Of a DNA stretch of 64,000 nucleotides, positions 11,294 through 22,340 are shown in pieces. Below the pieces are notes generated by a model. It was not told the origin of the DNA. It saw only the letters and a program-made list of their open reading frames with translations, and ran no database searches. A program made the translations under genes and the position numbers. Position 1 is the stretch's first letter. Each line of letters begins with the position of its first letter. Source of the stretch: Porogramme epimiltina (lineage: Eukaryota; Basidiomycota; Agaricomycetes; Polyporales; Polyporaceae); NCBI GenBank assembly GCA_900155495.1, contig FTLJ01000419.1:1-64000 (forward strand). The letters run 5' to 3'.

Positions 11294-13045
11294 ATGCCAC
11301 CATCACCGAACCCCCTCTTCAAATTCAATCGCGAAGGGTACTCAGTGAATGTGACCAGCATTGCTGATGCTGGTGAGTCGCGTCTTCCTCTGGTGCTTTA
11401 CGTCATGCGAACGAGATTATGCAGTGTCACGCCGAGAAATCATCGACCTATTCACCAACCTCATCGGTACGTGCATCCTACTCCTCCTAGCCCCCTCGCC
11501 AAGTCATTTACGCGTTTTCCTGTTAGGCGACATCCAGACTTGCGAAGAACTGTATGAAGCGGGTCGCAGGTACTATTCCTTGACGTTCACTACTCAGGAC
11601 GCCGCCAAGTGAGTCCCGGTGACTGTATGCGCGGGGGAATGTCCTGACATAGTTCACCCAGAAAGGCGTTGTGCATGTCAGGGTATAATATCGATGGCAC
11701 TCCGATGTAAGTTTATTCCGTAACTTCTAACCCGCGTGTTAACAGTATTCTAGCGTCGTCAGTGCCGTTAGACCTGTGGACGGGCCTCGTATTGTCAAAT
11801 CTGGGAAGCAGCCGGATGCGCGTCGCAATCTATACGTGCTTGGGTTGCCTTTCGATCTCACAAAGTGCGTCATTTGTAAATGTATTCATTTCGACAACTG
11901 ATATCTATCAAGAACCGAATTTGCGGAGATTTTTTCCCGTTTCGGTATGGTATCGCACGCCGTTATCCTGGCAACTGTGGACAATGCTTCAAGACGACGC
12001 GGTTTCATCGTCATGGGTCAGCATCACGAAGCGAAAGCTGCGATGGATGCTTTGAATCGCAAGGAGATCAAGTAAGATTCCCACTCTCTACTACATAACT
12101 CCGTCTAATACTATCTTGGGCACAGGGGTCATGTCATTGATGTCTCATGGGCTGTAGTCCAGCGGTCAGAAGGTGGGCACGGATTCACATTTTCTTCGCA
12201 CATACACTGATCGCGTATCAGGTTTCCTCGACGGGGGAGACCGGGCTACAGTCTTGTCGAACCCTTCCCCTTCCCCTTCCCCCTCTCCCGCTCCCTTCGA
12301 CGTCAAAAGTCTTAGCCCAGCGCTTCCGCCTCTTCAAGCATCAATTGTAGTGACTCCTCCTACGGAGTATCCTCCACTCCCGAAGATTTCGACGCCAACG
12401 CCATCTCTGTTGATCAAGAACTTGCCTGCTGTCCTCTTCTCCCAAATCTCGGACTTGCATCCTCTCCTTGGTCCGTATGGCGACGTCAAGAAGCTCGAAA
12501 TACTCCCGTCGACGTCTGAGGAACGTACTCACGTCGCTGCCATCGTGGAGTACGCAACCACCTCTCAGGCAACTGAGGCAGCTCACGCCCTCCACGGACA
12601 AGCTTACTCGAACGCTCCCATCTCTGTTGAGTTTGTGCGTGGCGTTCAGGACGATGGGGATGGCAAGACTGGATTGAACCCTCATGCTGCTCCTTTCGTC
12701 GTGCAGGCTGGCCTTCCTCACGATGCTGTCTTGGCTTCCGTAACACCGGTCTACCCTGGGTCCACCTTTTCACCTGCTAATCTCACTGCGCTCTCCAAAG
12801 GCGGCCTTCTGGCAGTAGATCCTCAGTCGCTTTCGTCTTACGGGACTCCTTTGCTCTATGTTCCGTTCACGGGTGTGCGCCCAAGCTCTGCTCCAACCGC
12901 GTACGTTGGTTCTATATGAGGCAACTTCATTAGCTCATATTTTTCTAGACCTCGCTACGACCCCCGTGGTCATCTTTCGTTCGCATCGGCGCACAGGTTC
13001 TCTACTCCGTCCTCTCCTATTCTCCGTTCGTCGTTCGTGGCTTGA
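11294..13045 (+). CDS. RRM-domain RNA-binding protein, 9 exons
   Basis: Exons are 11294-11372, 11425-11466, 11527-11608, 11662-11706, 11754-11864, 11913-12071, 12126-12172, 12222-12900 and 12949-13045. All phases close to give 446 residues. At least two RNA-recognition motifs are visible. One has RNP2 LYVLGLPF and RNP1-like RRRGFIVMG (about residues 110-190). A second, divergent one begins LLIKNLPAVLF with VAAIVEY at the RNP1 position. The N-terminal 100 residues (REIIDLFTNLIGDIQ onward, ending in GTPIVVS) look like another degenerate RRM. A Ser-Pro repeat (SPSPSPSPAP) links the domains. It probably acts in post-transcriptional RNA regulation; I cannot name an orthologue. The start ATG has good context and lies 3' of a CT-rich tract. 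Confidence 0.85.
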
Positions 13046-13716
13046 AGATTAGTCTCAAACCCTCTTGATTGCGACACCTCTGTCTCGTTCTCCGTGGTAT
13101 ACCCTGCAAGAATAGCCTGTCTCTCTACATCTGGCTCCATCATTACTTTAAACGCCTTTTATTTCTCTTTCTGTAAGCTGTTCTCTTTCTCTGTGCCGTA
13201 CATCTGTCTTACTCACCAGTGTCCCTACAGCCCCTTCGGACTACGGATGCGGACAATCCTATTCGTCCCACGGTCTTTGAACTGCTCAATACCTATTCGT
13301 CTGTGGATCATGCATGCTGTTGCTCAGTACTTGCACAATACATTCGCTTTGGTCACCCAGTTTGCTTTCGCGAGAATCGGCGGACTTTGTGGGCCCATTA
13401 ACATTACTTGCGATACGGATCTGTCGTCTCAACATCAATGTTCACGTCGCGACGCATCTCATAGTCCTGTAGTAGCATATCCTCCCGTATATGCCAACAT
13501 ACACCGTCACGAGAATCCTGTCCCGCGTAGGCGTACATCCCCTCCAGAAACCTGATGGCTGTGTCCAATCATGATCGTACGGTAATCACTCTAAGAACTG
13601 TGTTGATGACGATAGCTGTAGATCCCATGATATACATTGCAGACTACAATCTGGGTATTGCTAAAACATATCCTCAACATGTCCATCCTTATCAAAGGGG
13701 TCTAACGTGCATAAAA
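13046..13716. other. Intergenic, nothing recognised
   Basis: Convergent 3' flanks of the RRM gene (plus) and of a small membrane protein (minus). Open frames here are short and without recognisable domains. Confidence 0.5.
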
Positions 13717-14498
13717 TCAAGCAGAGTCCAATGGGATCAATGAGTATGGTGGTGGAGGCATGTCGACCGTGCCTTGCCGAGGGGACTGTGGGGGCGGCGA
13801 GGGTGAACGTGGAGGAGGCGGTGGCGGTGGTGGTGAAGGCTGCGAAGGCGGCGGTGGTGCGGCGTTCGCCACTGGCGTCGGTGGGAGGTCGTGGTTGTGG
13901 GCCGGAAGAGGAGTGTCGCTGGACGCGGTCCCCACCTGTGTCCCGGAGGGCGCATGGGCATGCTCGCGCGCGCCGTCAGCGAGGGCGCGCGTACCCGGAA
14001 CAGCGCAAGGAAGAGGGGACTCACTTCGGAGAGCGCGTGGTCGTGCTGCGCCTGCAGCTCGCGGATCTGCCGGCACACTCTGCAGTCGTCTTCGTGCGTC
14101 CGCCCCGCCGAGGACGAGGTACCGCGCGCGTGGTGGTGGTCGCCGCCGCCGCTGTGGGCTGCGTGCTGCGACGCGGCCGGGACGGTTGCCATGGCGGGCG
14201 CACCCGCGGCCGCGCCTCCCACTACGGTTTGCGTCATGGGCCGCGTCGCGTACGAGGGGATGGGGATGCGCTGCCCCGCCCCGACGCGGTGGGTCGCCAC
14301 GAGGGCCGAGCTGGGCTGTGGAGCGGGCGCGAAGACCGGTGGGGGACGCGACGCGGACTGCGCGCGCCCCGCGCACCTCGTTATGGCCGTGACCAGCGCG
14401 AAGAAGCCTACGATGCCGGCGATGATTCCGATGATGAGCGGCACATTGTTGGTGGAGGAGGTGCCGTCGATGGAGTCGCGCGCGACAAGGGGGGGCAT
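13717..14498 (-). CDS. Small single-pass membrane protein with C-terminal PPPPY motif
   Basis: Two exons (14498-14025 and 13935-13717) with a GTGAGT donor and CAG acceptor give 230 residues in closed phase. A short N-terminus without signal peptide (MPPLVARDSIDGTSSTN) is followed by the helix VPLIIGIIAGIVGFFALVTA. The rest is a low-complexity cytoplasmic region containing a CxxC (DDCRVCRQI) next to a predicted helix, then a Pro-rich stretch with eight Pro in a row. The protein ends with PPPPYSLIPLDSA. The PPPY element is the classical PY motif bound by WW domains such as those of Rsp5-type ubiquitin ligases (known of the motif; binding here is inferred). It sits between the RRM gene and the membrane-protein array but lacks the Cys-rich ectodomain. 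Confidence 0.65.
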
Positions 14499-15303
14499 CT
14501 TGGTGACTTGGGAGTGGAGGGGCGCGCCCGGCCTGGGGATGGGGAACGGTAAGAGTTGGCACTGCGCGCGATGAGGGGAGGGGGGGTCAACGTGGGGGCA
14601 TTTCGTTAATCGAAACTCTCCAGCATGCCTTTATGTCACTTATGCTGCATGCGCCAGGGGACGCTGTGCTGTCTCGGCTATGGGGATAGTGTGGCTGTAC
14701 AAACCGAGGCCGCATGTTGGCATTTGGTAGGCACGGCCCGAAGCGATATTGGTACTCGTGACCTTCCCGTTGACGTTTGATCAAATGCTCGCGCGGTATA
14801 TTTTGATTTCAAGGCGACCGACGCTGAGGCTGTATCTTCTTTTCTATGCGCGCAAAGGGGAGATGAAGGGTTTATGATTCTGGAACTTCGTCTTACGACC
14901 GTGCCTGCGCGATACCCATGTAGATGACATGCGGGAAGGGATAGCCGACGAACTTACTCCCGTCAGGCTCTTCTGCCTGTTCGCCCCCGCGACGGCCATC
15001 TGGAGTTCGCAGCGGAGTCATGAGGCCGGCATTGAGTCACGGCACGTTCGCTTCTCACGCCTTATCGATAAGCACCGCAGCCCACCTAGATTTTGAAGGT
15101 CAACGGAAACCCCCTCAAGGACAGGTCGAGCTTCCTTAGGGTTTTGGGAAGACAAGCACACACGGGAAGGCGCTCGTTGCGGCAACTATCCGTATGCCGT
15201 CTCCGATACGTTCGGGAGGCATAGTGATCCTCGGAGAGGGCGCGCCAGCGGTGTCCCATTGAGTGTCCTGGGATGGCGATGTCCGGGTAGCTTCAAAGTT
15301 GCT
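14499..15303. other. Intergenic, nothing recognised
   Basis: Upstream region of the PPPY membrane protein. I see no supported coding region or RNA gene. Confidence 0.45.
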
Positions 15304-15819
15304 CTAAGGAGGACGCTTCCGAAGAAGATATATTACACTGAACGATGTGCCGCAGCCCAAATGAGAAGAGATAAATAAATAAGCTACATAGTATGTTAAT
15401 AACACAGCGGTGGGATGGCGAGGATATCGGGCTCTTACCAAAGCTTCCTCTACACTTCCAGCTTTTCCTTGAACACTATAGATGAAGAAGAGTCGTCCGC
15501 GGAGTCGTGGGTTGTACTTGGTGGGGTGGACGTGGGCGGGAGGTGGTCCGTTTTCTATCGGAGAACGTAAGTCGACTGCGCCGGATGAATACGGAAGACG
15601 CACGTATACAAACACCGCCTCTTCCTTGAGAGTTGGCGAATGGGCGTACGATTCGCCTGAGACGGCGAAGACGTCCGCGCTATGGGGGAAAACGGACGCC
15701 CGCTTCGTCACACGCCTCCGCCGCAGGCATGCGTAGGTGACAACGCCGACAACTGCGCAGAGGAGACCGAAGATGCCGAGGGCGACGCCTACGATAATGG
15801 CAATGTGCTTGTTAGACAT
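15304..15819 (-). CDS. Small single-pass membrane protein, hypothetical
   Basis: Not recognised as a named family. From the ATG at 15819 the protein begins MSNKHIAIIVGVALGIFGLL and runs through one transmembrane helix to a strong stop-transfer CLRRRR, then a polar tail of about 130 residues rich in Ser, Pro and Tyr. The design (a few residues outside, one helix, basic anchor, cytoplasmic tail) is the same as the neighbouring PPPY protein. The open frame extends upstream without a signal peptide, so the internal ATG is preferred. An intron in the second half cannot be excluded, so the C-terminus is uncertain. Confidence 0.45.
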   Translation of the reverse strand: MSNKHIAIIVGVALGIFGLLCAVVGVVTYACLRRRRVTKRASVFPHSADVFAVSGESYAHSPTLKEEAVFVYVRLPYSSGAVDLRSPIENGPPPAHVHPTKYNPRLRGRLFFIYSVQGKAGSVEEALVRARYPRHPTAVLLTYYVAYLFISSHLGCGTSFSVIYLLRKRPP

Positions 15820-16707
15820 GGGTGCTTGCGCGTTTGTGAGCGCGGGTCTTGATGTAGAAGAAGATGGGAGCGAGAAGAACGAAGAAATGGAAGAGGGGAA
15901 GAAAGGAGGGCGCCTAGGAAGAGAAGAGAAGGAAAGCAGCGCGAAAGTACAAGCCCGTAGGGAATGCGGAAGGAGAGGTCGGGCGTCGCCCGAGGGCCAT
16001 TGCAGCTGCAAGGCGGACGATATATGTGATTCCCAAAGGGGCGAGGGGCCTTAATCCTGATGGTAGCGAATGTAACTTGTGGACAGTGTATCATTGGGTG
16101 ATAGAGCATGCGGATTCCGGAATAGTGTACACACGCGCCATCTGTTGGAGGAGGGTATGAGCAATGCGGTATCACGAGATGAAGCGCCCAAGGAACAGTA
16201 CCCGATTAATAACAGTCCCCTCCCCTGGTCGAGGCCCCGCGTAGGAACGATGGTAGTTGCCAGATAGAAGCACGCGGACCGCAGAGATGAGGCCCCAGGC
16301 CGAAGGTAGGAAGCATAGAATATGAAAGATGGAAGCCAGTGATATTGGTGTCGAAGCTAGGTTCTGCTACGGACAGTCAGACTGACGTACATATCCACCA
16401 TCTCCGGGGGCGAACGGGACGTTCCGGCGTGGTATAAGAACGCACCGAAGGACTGCGGAAGGCGGGCGGACGCCTCTTCTGCTCGAAGGAAACTTCAGGA
16501 AATCAGATTCCTCTGTTCGCCGCCTCGTCATCAAGGATTTGATTTTGATAGATTCGCCACTTTATATCTTCCACAGCCGCTCTCTAGATGACACATTGCG
16601 TGTCAGAGATCTGGGTGGATGATACGAATACGCGAGTGGAACGAGATTGACCTCGGCCGTTGAACGGGTCAGAGCTCTGGCCTACGAGGGTACGTTGATT
16701 GCAACGT
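15820..16707. other. Intergenic, nothing recognised
   Basis: No supported gene. It includes the likely promoter of the small membrane protein on its left and ends at a tandem repeat. Confidence 0.45.
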
Positions 16708-16820
16708 CGGTATAGATCCCGTAGTGTGTGTGGCGAATGTTGGTATAGATCCCGTAGTGTGTGTGGCGAATGTTGGTATAGATCCCGTAGTGCGTGTTGT
16801 GGCGAAGGTTGGTGTAGCCG
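16708..16820. repeat. 33-bp tandem repeat, about 3.5 copies
   Basis: The unit begins ggtatagatcccgtagtg and recurs at 33-base spacing (about 16708, 16741 and 16774), with the last units diverging. Copies are adjacent without spacers, so this is a minisatellite and not a CRISPR array. It lies 120-240 bases beyond the stop codon of array copy 2. Confidence 0.9.
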
Positions 16821-16942
16821 AAGTATGATGATTACGGGCTGCCACGTTGGGACTTGGGATTGACAAGCCGCGGAGGGCGTTGGGAGAGATGAGTGATGTC
16901 CTCTTTGCTCGCTGCGACAGATCGTTGTAATTGTTAGACTTT

Positions 16943-18056
16943 CTATGACGTCACAACAACAGTCTGGCGTACCGGGACAGCGGGGGACATTGTATCCACT
17001 ATCAATGTCGGGTTCATGGACAAATTCTTCTCTTCCATGTACGGGATCTGTGCAGGTGGACCCTCCACGACTGCGTTGGGGGCGCGCTTTCGGTGGTAAA
17101 GGAACCATCCTATGGTAGCGCAGAGAAGGAGAAAGCCACCAACGCCAGCCACGACGCCAGCCACGACCTGAGAGTGGCTCGCGCTTTTCGTAGGTGTGTC
17201 GGCTATCGGATGCGATTAGGTGTGCGTTGAAAGTATATCGCGGAGCCCATTGGTTACTTACGTTCTTCAGCTAGCGCCTTCGCTACGTCGACGTCGAAGG
17301 TTCCGTTAGTCTATGAATGAAGCGTAAGGGCTGAGGCAATCGCGACTTCTTGGTAGGACAGAGCTCACCACGACGTCTATGAATGCCCATTCCGGCACTA
17401 GGGTACCTGAAGGGACGCTCTCGGGATATCTGGAAAGCCAAGTTGGCATTAATATGATGTGGTTCTTGTGAATAGTATGATGAATGCCTACTTGTCGATA
17501 CTAGGAGATGAGCAGTTCTCTGAGTAGGTGGCCCAACTATGTGATCTATCAGAAGCTGTTGAGGCGGGGGAGTATGCGTATAGCACTCACGTTGTAATCG
17601 CTAAACCCAGACCTTGGCAGACGGCACATGCTGCTAGTGTGGCATATGATACTGTGTTACACACGCAAGGGGTAGCGTCTGGAATATCGGGACCTAGATA
17701 GACATTGGGAGGTTGGAGTGCATTCACGACAGAATCTGCAACACACGCAGAACTGAGAACACGGAGATCCACAAGATCGTCGCGACACACCTTTGGCACC
17801 GTAGCAAGGTTCCCAGAGCCATGCTGTGACAAGGCACGGACTCTGTCCCTTCGAGTTGCGCATCTATGCGAAGGGTTCAGAGAAAACCCCGGGGCTTGTG
17901 CGATGAGTCCATTACCCAGTCGTAGTCCTCCGAGCATTCTGCAGTGGTGTTCTGTGCATGGATGAAGACTGAAGGGAAGCTCAGAACGAGGACGAGCGCC
18001 TGCACCAACGCGCGGTGGCGGAAGGAGGGCGTCAGAAGGCTCTGTGGGCTAGCCAT
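16943..18056 (-). CDS. Array copy 2: Cys-rich single-pass membrane protein, short-stalk form
   Basis: Seven exons (18056-17916, 17863-17791, 17735-17591, 17536-17492, 17429-17369, 17310-17262 and 17202-16943) close to 257 residues. The exons encode in order: a signal peptide ending in CSEDYDW; NSKGQSPCLVTAWLWEPC; the core CVCNTVSYATLAACAVCQ; WATYSENC; YPESVPSGTLVPEWAF; NGTFDVDVAKALAEE; then the membrane exon. The Ser/Thr stalk is only about a dozen residues, much shorter than in the other copies. The helix includes VVAGVGGFLLLCATIGWFLY, followed by HRKR. The tail ends VRQTVVVTS and has neither the DPRTYP exon nor PE[LV]. It is probably an intact gene that lost the stalk and tail elements. Confidence 0.8.
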
Positions 18057-18896
18057 CTGGATACTATGGACTAGATGGATTCGCCGCTCAGTGCCATGTC
18101 GCTTTCGTTTTTAACGACCAGGCATTCTTCAGGAAAGATCTGGACAGCCTTTTAGATGCTAGTTGAGATCCGGTTGCGCGTGCGTAGGCTTACCTGCGGT
18201 GTCTGCACGTATAGCAACCAAAGCCACAAAGGGCATCTTCATCCGCGCAGCTGCACAGCGAAGCTGGGCTAAGCGCGAAGACTACTTGCAAGCAGACAAC
18301 TATCAATGAATCAATGGCCATCAAGAGAAGCAAGCTGGATACCAATCACTCTTACTCCCTCCCACTCACCTCGAGAGTTCACGCAGCACCTGGGCCGGAT
18401 CATAACGCCTGAGGGGCAGCGGCATGATGTAGGAAGCGTTGACTGGCACTGGCAGGGAGTCGATGGCCTCGGCAAAGCCCAGGCAACGGGCCACGGTGGT
18501 GGGGTGACCTGGTTCGTTACGCGTCACTGCTCATAGTCACCATCACACCTGATGAGTCATCGGAGTCACGAAGGCCTAGACCCAGGCAAAACTGCTGATG
18601 CTGTCACGTGATTGCGACGCGGACGCGTCTCGCTCGCACGGACTCTCGATACTCGACACCGTTTGGCTCATGAACATGATGGGGAATGCTGACCCAGGTT
18701 GTGAGCTTTGTAACTTGCGCACGCACTGATCCACGTCTTCCTTTAAAAGTAGCCAGATGGCCCCTAGATTGGCTGCACAGCACATGTCAAGGATAGTAGC
18801 AACACCCGACGTCCGTACAATATCGCGGACAGGAAAGGGGGTATTAAAGAGAGAGGGTATGTCGCTGAATCAAAGCCCGATCACAATATATACTAA
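18057..18896. other. Intergenic between array copies 2 and 3, nothing recognised
   Basis: Short unconnected open frames only. It holds the promoter of copy 2. Confidence 0.45.
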
Positions 18897-20368
18897 CTAC
18901 AGCTCTGGTCTCCTCATATACCCTACTACCGGAAGCGGCAGATCACTATTAGTAGATGATGCCGTCTCCTTGTTGCAATCACTGTCCGGGGATGAAGGTG
19001 GAGGGTAGGTACGCGGATCATCTGGGTTCTGTTGGCGAGAATACCCCAATTTAATACTGTCGTACGCTCAAACTACGCAAATATCACTCACATAGAGGTA
19101 AGTTCCTGCGCGCTTTAGTCTGGGAGCTGGAGAGCTCTCTTGTGACACCTGTTTCGCGTGCCGTCTCCGGTAGTACACCCAAGCCATAACGCAATTAATT
19201 GCGATAAGGAGACCCAGCACGCTCCCTAAGACACCCCCTATAATAGGAGCAACGCTTAGCGAATGCTGAGAGGACGGGGTAGTGGAGGCCGAAAGTCCTG
19301 TTCCTGCTGTCGACGAAGGAGATGAGCCGCAGACCCAGAGTTAGCACCAGTAAGAACTTAGAGGTTACCAGTAGAGGTCGATGCAGATGTCGCCATACTT
19401 TGCGAGGGTGCTCCCGATAGAGAATGGGCATTTGTAGAGGATGATGCAGATGTGGTCGTAATTTGTGTGGACGCTCCTGATACAGAACGCGTATCTGTAG
19501 AAGTTGACGTAGAGGAAGGACCACCTGTGCTATCAGGAGCTTCTGGTAAGACGAACGGTTTCGTGAGTTACAACACATAGGATGCTTGAGCTGTGAATAC
19601 TAACTGCTTTCTGCCACAGCTTCTGCTGTGTCGACGTTGAAAGTGCTGTTGAGCTGGCGAACGATGGGGGGTAAGCACTGTCTACCATTCCGTATCATCT
19701 TGCTGCTTACCGTGACATCCTGATAGGCCCAAGCGGGGATCGCGGTGCCCTCAGGAATAGGGTACGGATATCTGGAGAAGGCGGTCACTGCTCCGTGGAC
19801 CATCCTGACGAATGAGGTACGCACTGAGTTATCTCAGGGTTTGGACAATGCAGCGTATACGTTGGCCACCTTTGACGATGTTTATTGTCAGTATCACCAT
19901 CGCAATTCAATGTCACTCACGGGATAACGCCGTCACCCAGGCCCTGGCAGATCCCACATGCCGCAATAGTCGAAAATGCGACCGTGTTACACTGGCACAT
20001 GTCCGTTTCGGCGTCGTTTTTAGGGCCACCGTAAAGACCGTCCGAGGGCACCCGTGCGGGTACAAAGGAACCTGAATCTCAAATGTGAATGGGACGCAGC
20101 GGACCCGGGAGTTAGAGAAAGCATGGACTCACCTGAGGCGCCCCAGCACGGAGTCCAAAGCCAAGCTGTTACCAAACAAGGGCTCTGTCCCTTGGAGTTG
20201 TTCATCTGAAAGCATGAATCAGCCGGGACGTCAAGGTGGAGTGCGGATGAAGGAGCCTTGTGTGCTTACCCATTCGAACCCGCTTTGACATGTCGCATTT
20301 GTACTTTGGGAGAGCACCTCAAGGCAGAGGGAGAATAACAAGCCTAGGATAGCACGAAGGGAAGTCAT
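18897..20368 (-). CDS. Array copy 3: Cys-rich single-pass membrane protein
   Basis: The start MTSLRAILGLLFSLCLEVLS gives a clear signal peptide, and exon 1 (20368-20270) ends CQSGFEW. Following exons read NNSKGQSPCLVTAWLWTPC, CQCNTVAFSTIAACGICQ, WPTYTLHC, YPYPIPEGTAIPAWAY and NSTFNVDTAEAVAES. A Ser/Thr-rich stalk split by one extra intron and the helix VAPIIGGVLGSVLGLLIAIN follow, with YYRRR as stop-transfer. The tail exon begins NPDDPRTYPPPSSP and the protein ends MRRPEL. All phases I followed agree. This is the clearest full-length member, with both conserved tail elements. Confidence 0.8.
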
Positions 20369-20896
20369 GTGATGTCGTGGTTGAAGAGCGGGAGGTTTGG
20401 ATGAACGAGGTGCACCACGACGTGCAGATCGTTGGGAGAGGAGACCAACGCTCGTAGCATTCTTCAGAAGGTATATGTGTTTAAGAGAGATGGCATTGGT
20501 GGGAAGAATCACTGAGGTTCTCATCAGGTACCGATGATCGTGTTTTATATTCGAAGACGCATTGGTGCGTGCCACAGTTGATAGTCCATGCCCGAAGCTT
20601 GAAGGGGCATTCCCAGAGCAACATTCTGGCCGCCGCCGCGTGCGTATGGCCTCACCGAGCCTGAGGAGGCGCCTAGAGGCAAGCTCATGGATCAAAATGG
20701 AACCCCGCCGCTTGTTAAATAAAAGATGGGAACGACTGATGTAGATGTCGACGCCGTTGACCGCAGTTTCTATACAGATAGCAGTCTCATTGTTATCCCG
20801 GGTCTAGATTGAAGGACGAGATCTACATCGGTGATATCACTTCAAGGCGACTGCTAATAAACTGGCGTACGACATACTCTGTACTCTACTCGAACA
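20369..20896. other. Spacer between copies 3 and 4; part of a segmental duplication
   Basis: From about 20515 to 20800 this spacer matches 23357-23580 closely, for example the shared stretches gatgggaacgactgatgtag and tcattgttatc/tcttattgttatc. It is non-coding sequence carried along with the duplicated gene. Confidence 0.7.
20542..20549 (-). promoter_or_regulatory. Possible TATA box of array copy 3
   Basis: On the minus strand the sequence reads TATAAAAC about 175 bases upstream of the start codon of copy 3. The duplicated unit around 23.38 kb has lost this exact match. Confidence 0.4.
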
Positions 20897-22340
20897 TTAC
20901 AACTCTGGCTTCCACGCGAACGCTTTACCAGGCTGCGAGCTCATCGGTGTGGGGGTCCGAATCATCTCGCCTGAGAGGGACGCGTTCGGATTCGAGTTCC
21001 CGTGTAGGAAAGGATTCTGCCCCGACGCCGACTTGATGTCGCCCTGCTGCTTAGGGAGGAGCGTGTCAGCCAATATCGCCACCGTGGACGACAATTGGAA
21101 TAGCCATACTCACGCCAACGAACGGATTGTGGGAGCGCGCTTCTTTCGAAAGCTCTGAGGCGGCGTCGCGGGGAGGGGCAGGTATTGCGGATCTAAACTC
21201 GGCTGAAGGAAGGGCTTTACGTCGGCGATCGTAACAGTACAGTGATATTCCTGCGATGGCGCCGAGGAAGAGGGCAGTACCGGCTCCCGCGGCTACCCCT
21301 GCTGCAATTGCTACCGTCTTGTTGTTATGGGCCGGGGCCCTGGTATCGGTAGGTGCTCCTGGGGAAGCTGAAGTCACAATGCTTGATGTGGAGTTTGTCG
21401 GGCCGGATAGAGCCGAAGTATTAACCGTCGATGTAGTTGTGGGAGCCGCCGGGGCTGTAGACTCCGCTATGGATAAAGTTGTCAGGTTGAGGGCGTATAT
21501 GCATGTGTCACTCGCAGAGCTTCTTACGTTGATTGGCGGCTGCCTTCGCCGCTACGGGGTCGAATGTAGTTTGGTTCTGAGTAAAGAAAGAGTCAGAGGG
21601 GTCCCCTTGAGAGCGGCAGAGACTTACGGGGGGTGGGAGGAATGCCCACGCTGGGATCGCTGTGTCGGACGGAATCGTTTCGGGGTAACTGCCAAACCAA
21701 AGGTTAATTCTAGAGCCTATCGAAACCTATACAGGCCCCTTACTTGGTTACTACGGGATTCTGAACACAGGGTGTTGAATAAGCGCCAAGTCTACAATAT
21801 CGCGTCAGTAATTAATAAAGAACAATCAGTTTATGGGACTCGCTCAGGCATTCCATCAGCATCGTTCAATTGACAGTATGCGCATGCGGAATATGTCAGG
21901 TAGGTAACCGTATTGCACATGCAGGGTGTGCCAGATGGACCAGGCGAGCTTCCGTTATACATCTGTCCGTCAGAGAGAGGCGGAATAGAAAGATCTTCCA
22001 GACTTAACACCCTAGACATAGGCACAATATACGTAAGTACTAAGCTTACTAGTATTTCCATTGGAGCACGGCTGCCATAGACGTTGCGTGACCTCACATG
22101 GGGATTGTCCACGACTGTTATACATCTACGGCGTTCGGAAGCACACCGCTCAGTAGCAGTATATTTGCTCACGAGGGCGAAGAAATAGCTCACCCAATTA
22201 AATTGATTCTTCAAGCAAGTAGCGTTCTTGGATACCGCTCGCCCGACCAGGAATGTGGTGGTCAACCATAAGATGATTGGAAAGCTTGTGTAGGGCCTGA
22301 GGGCCGGGGTGACCTTAGAAAGGTAGACGTGGGTACCCAT
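20897..22340 (-). CDS. Array copy 4: Cys-rich single-pass membrane protein
   Basis: Exon 1 (22340-22194) encodes a signal peptide and ends CLKNQFNW. Further exons read NSRGQSPCEVTQRLWQPC, CMCNTVTYLTYSACAYCQ, WRLFNTLC, YPETIPSDTAIPAWAF and NQTTFDPVAAKAAANQ. The stalk is Ser/Thr-rich, the helix includes VAAGAGTALFLGAIAGISLY, and YDRRRK follows. The last exon (acceptor likely at ctaag) reads QQGDIKSASGQNPF and ends AWKPEL. It lacks the DPRTYP exon but keeps the PEL terminus. Its nearest relative is copy 5. The last splice site is weaker than the rest. Confidence 0.75.

Noticed and set aside
16708..16820. CRISPR-like array
   Set aside because: Repeat units are contiguous without spacers and the genome is eukaryotic.
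16584..17108. Frame encoding a repeated TTGSIPTFATH peptide
   Set aside because: It is only the 33-bp minisatellite read in one frame, and it overlaps the membrane exon of copy 2 in another frame.
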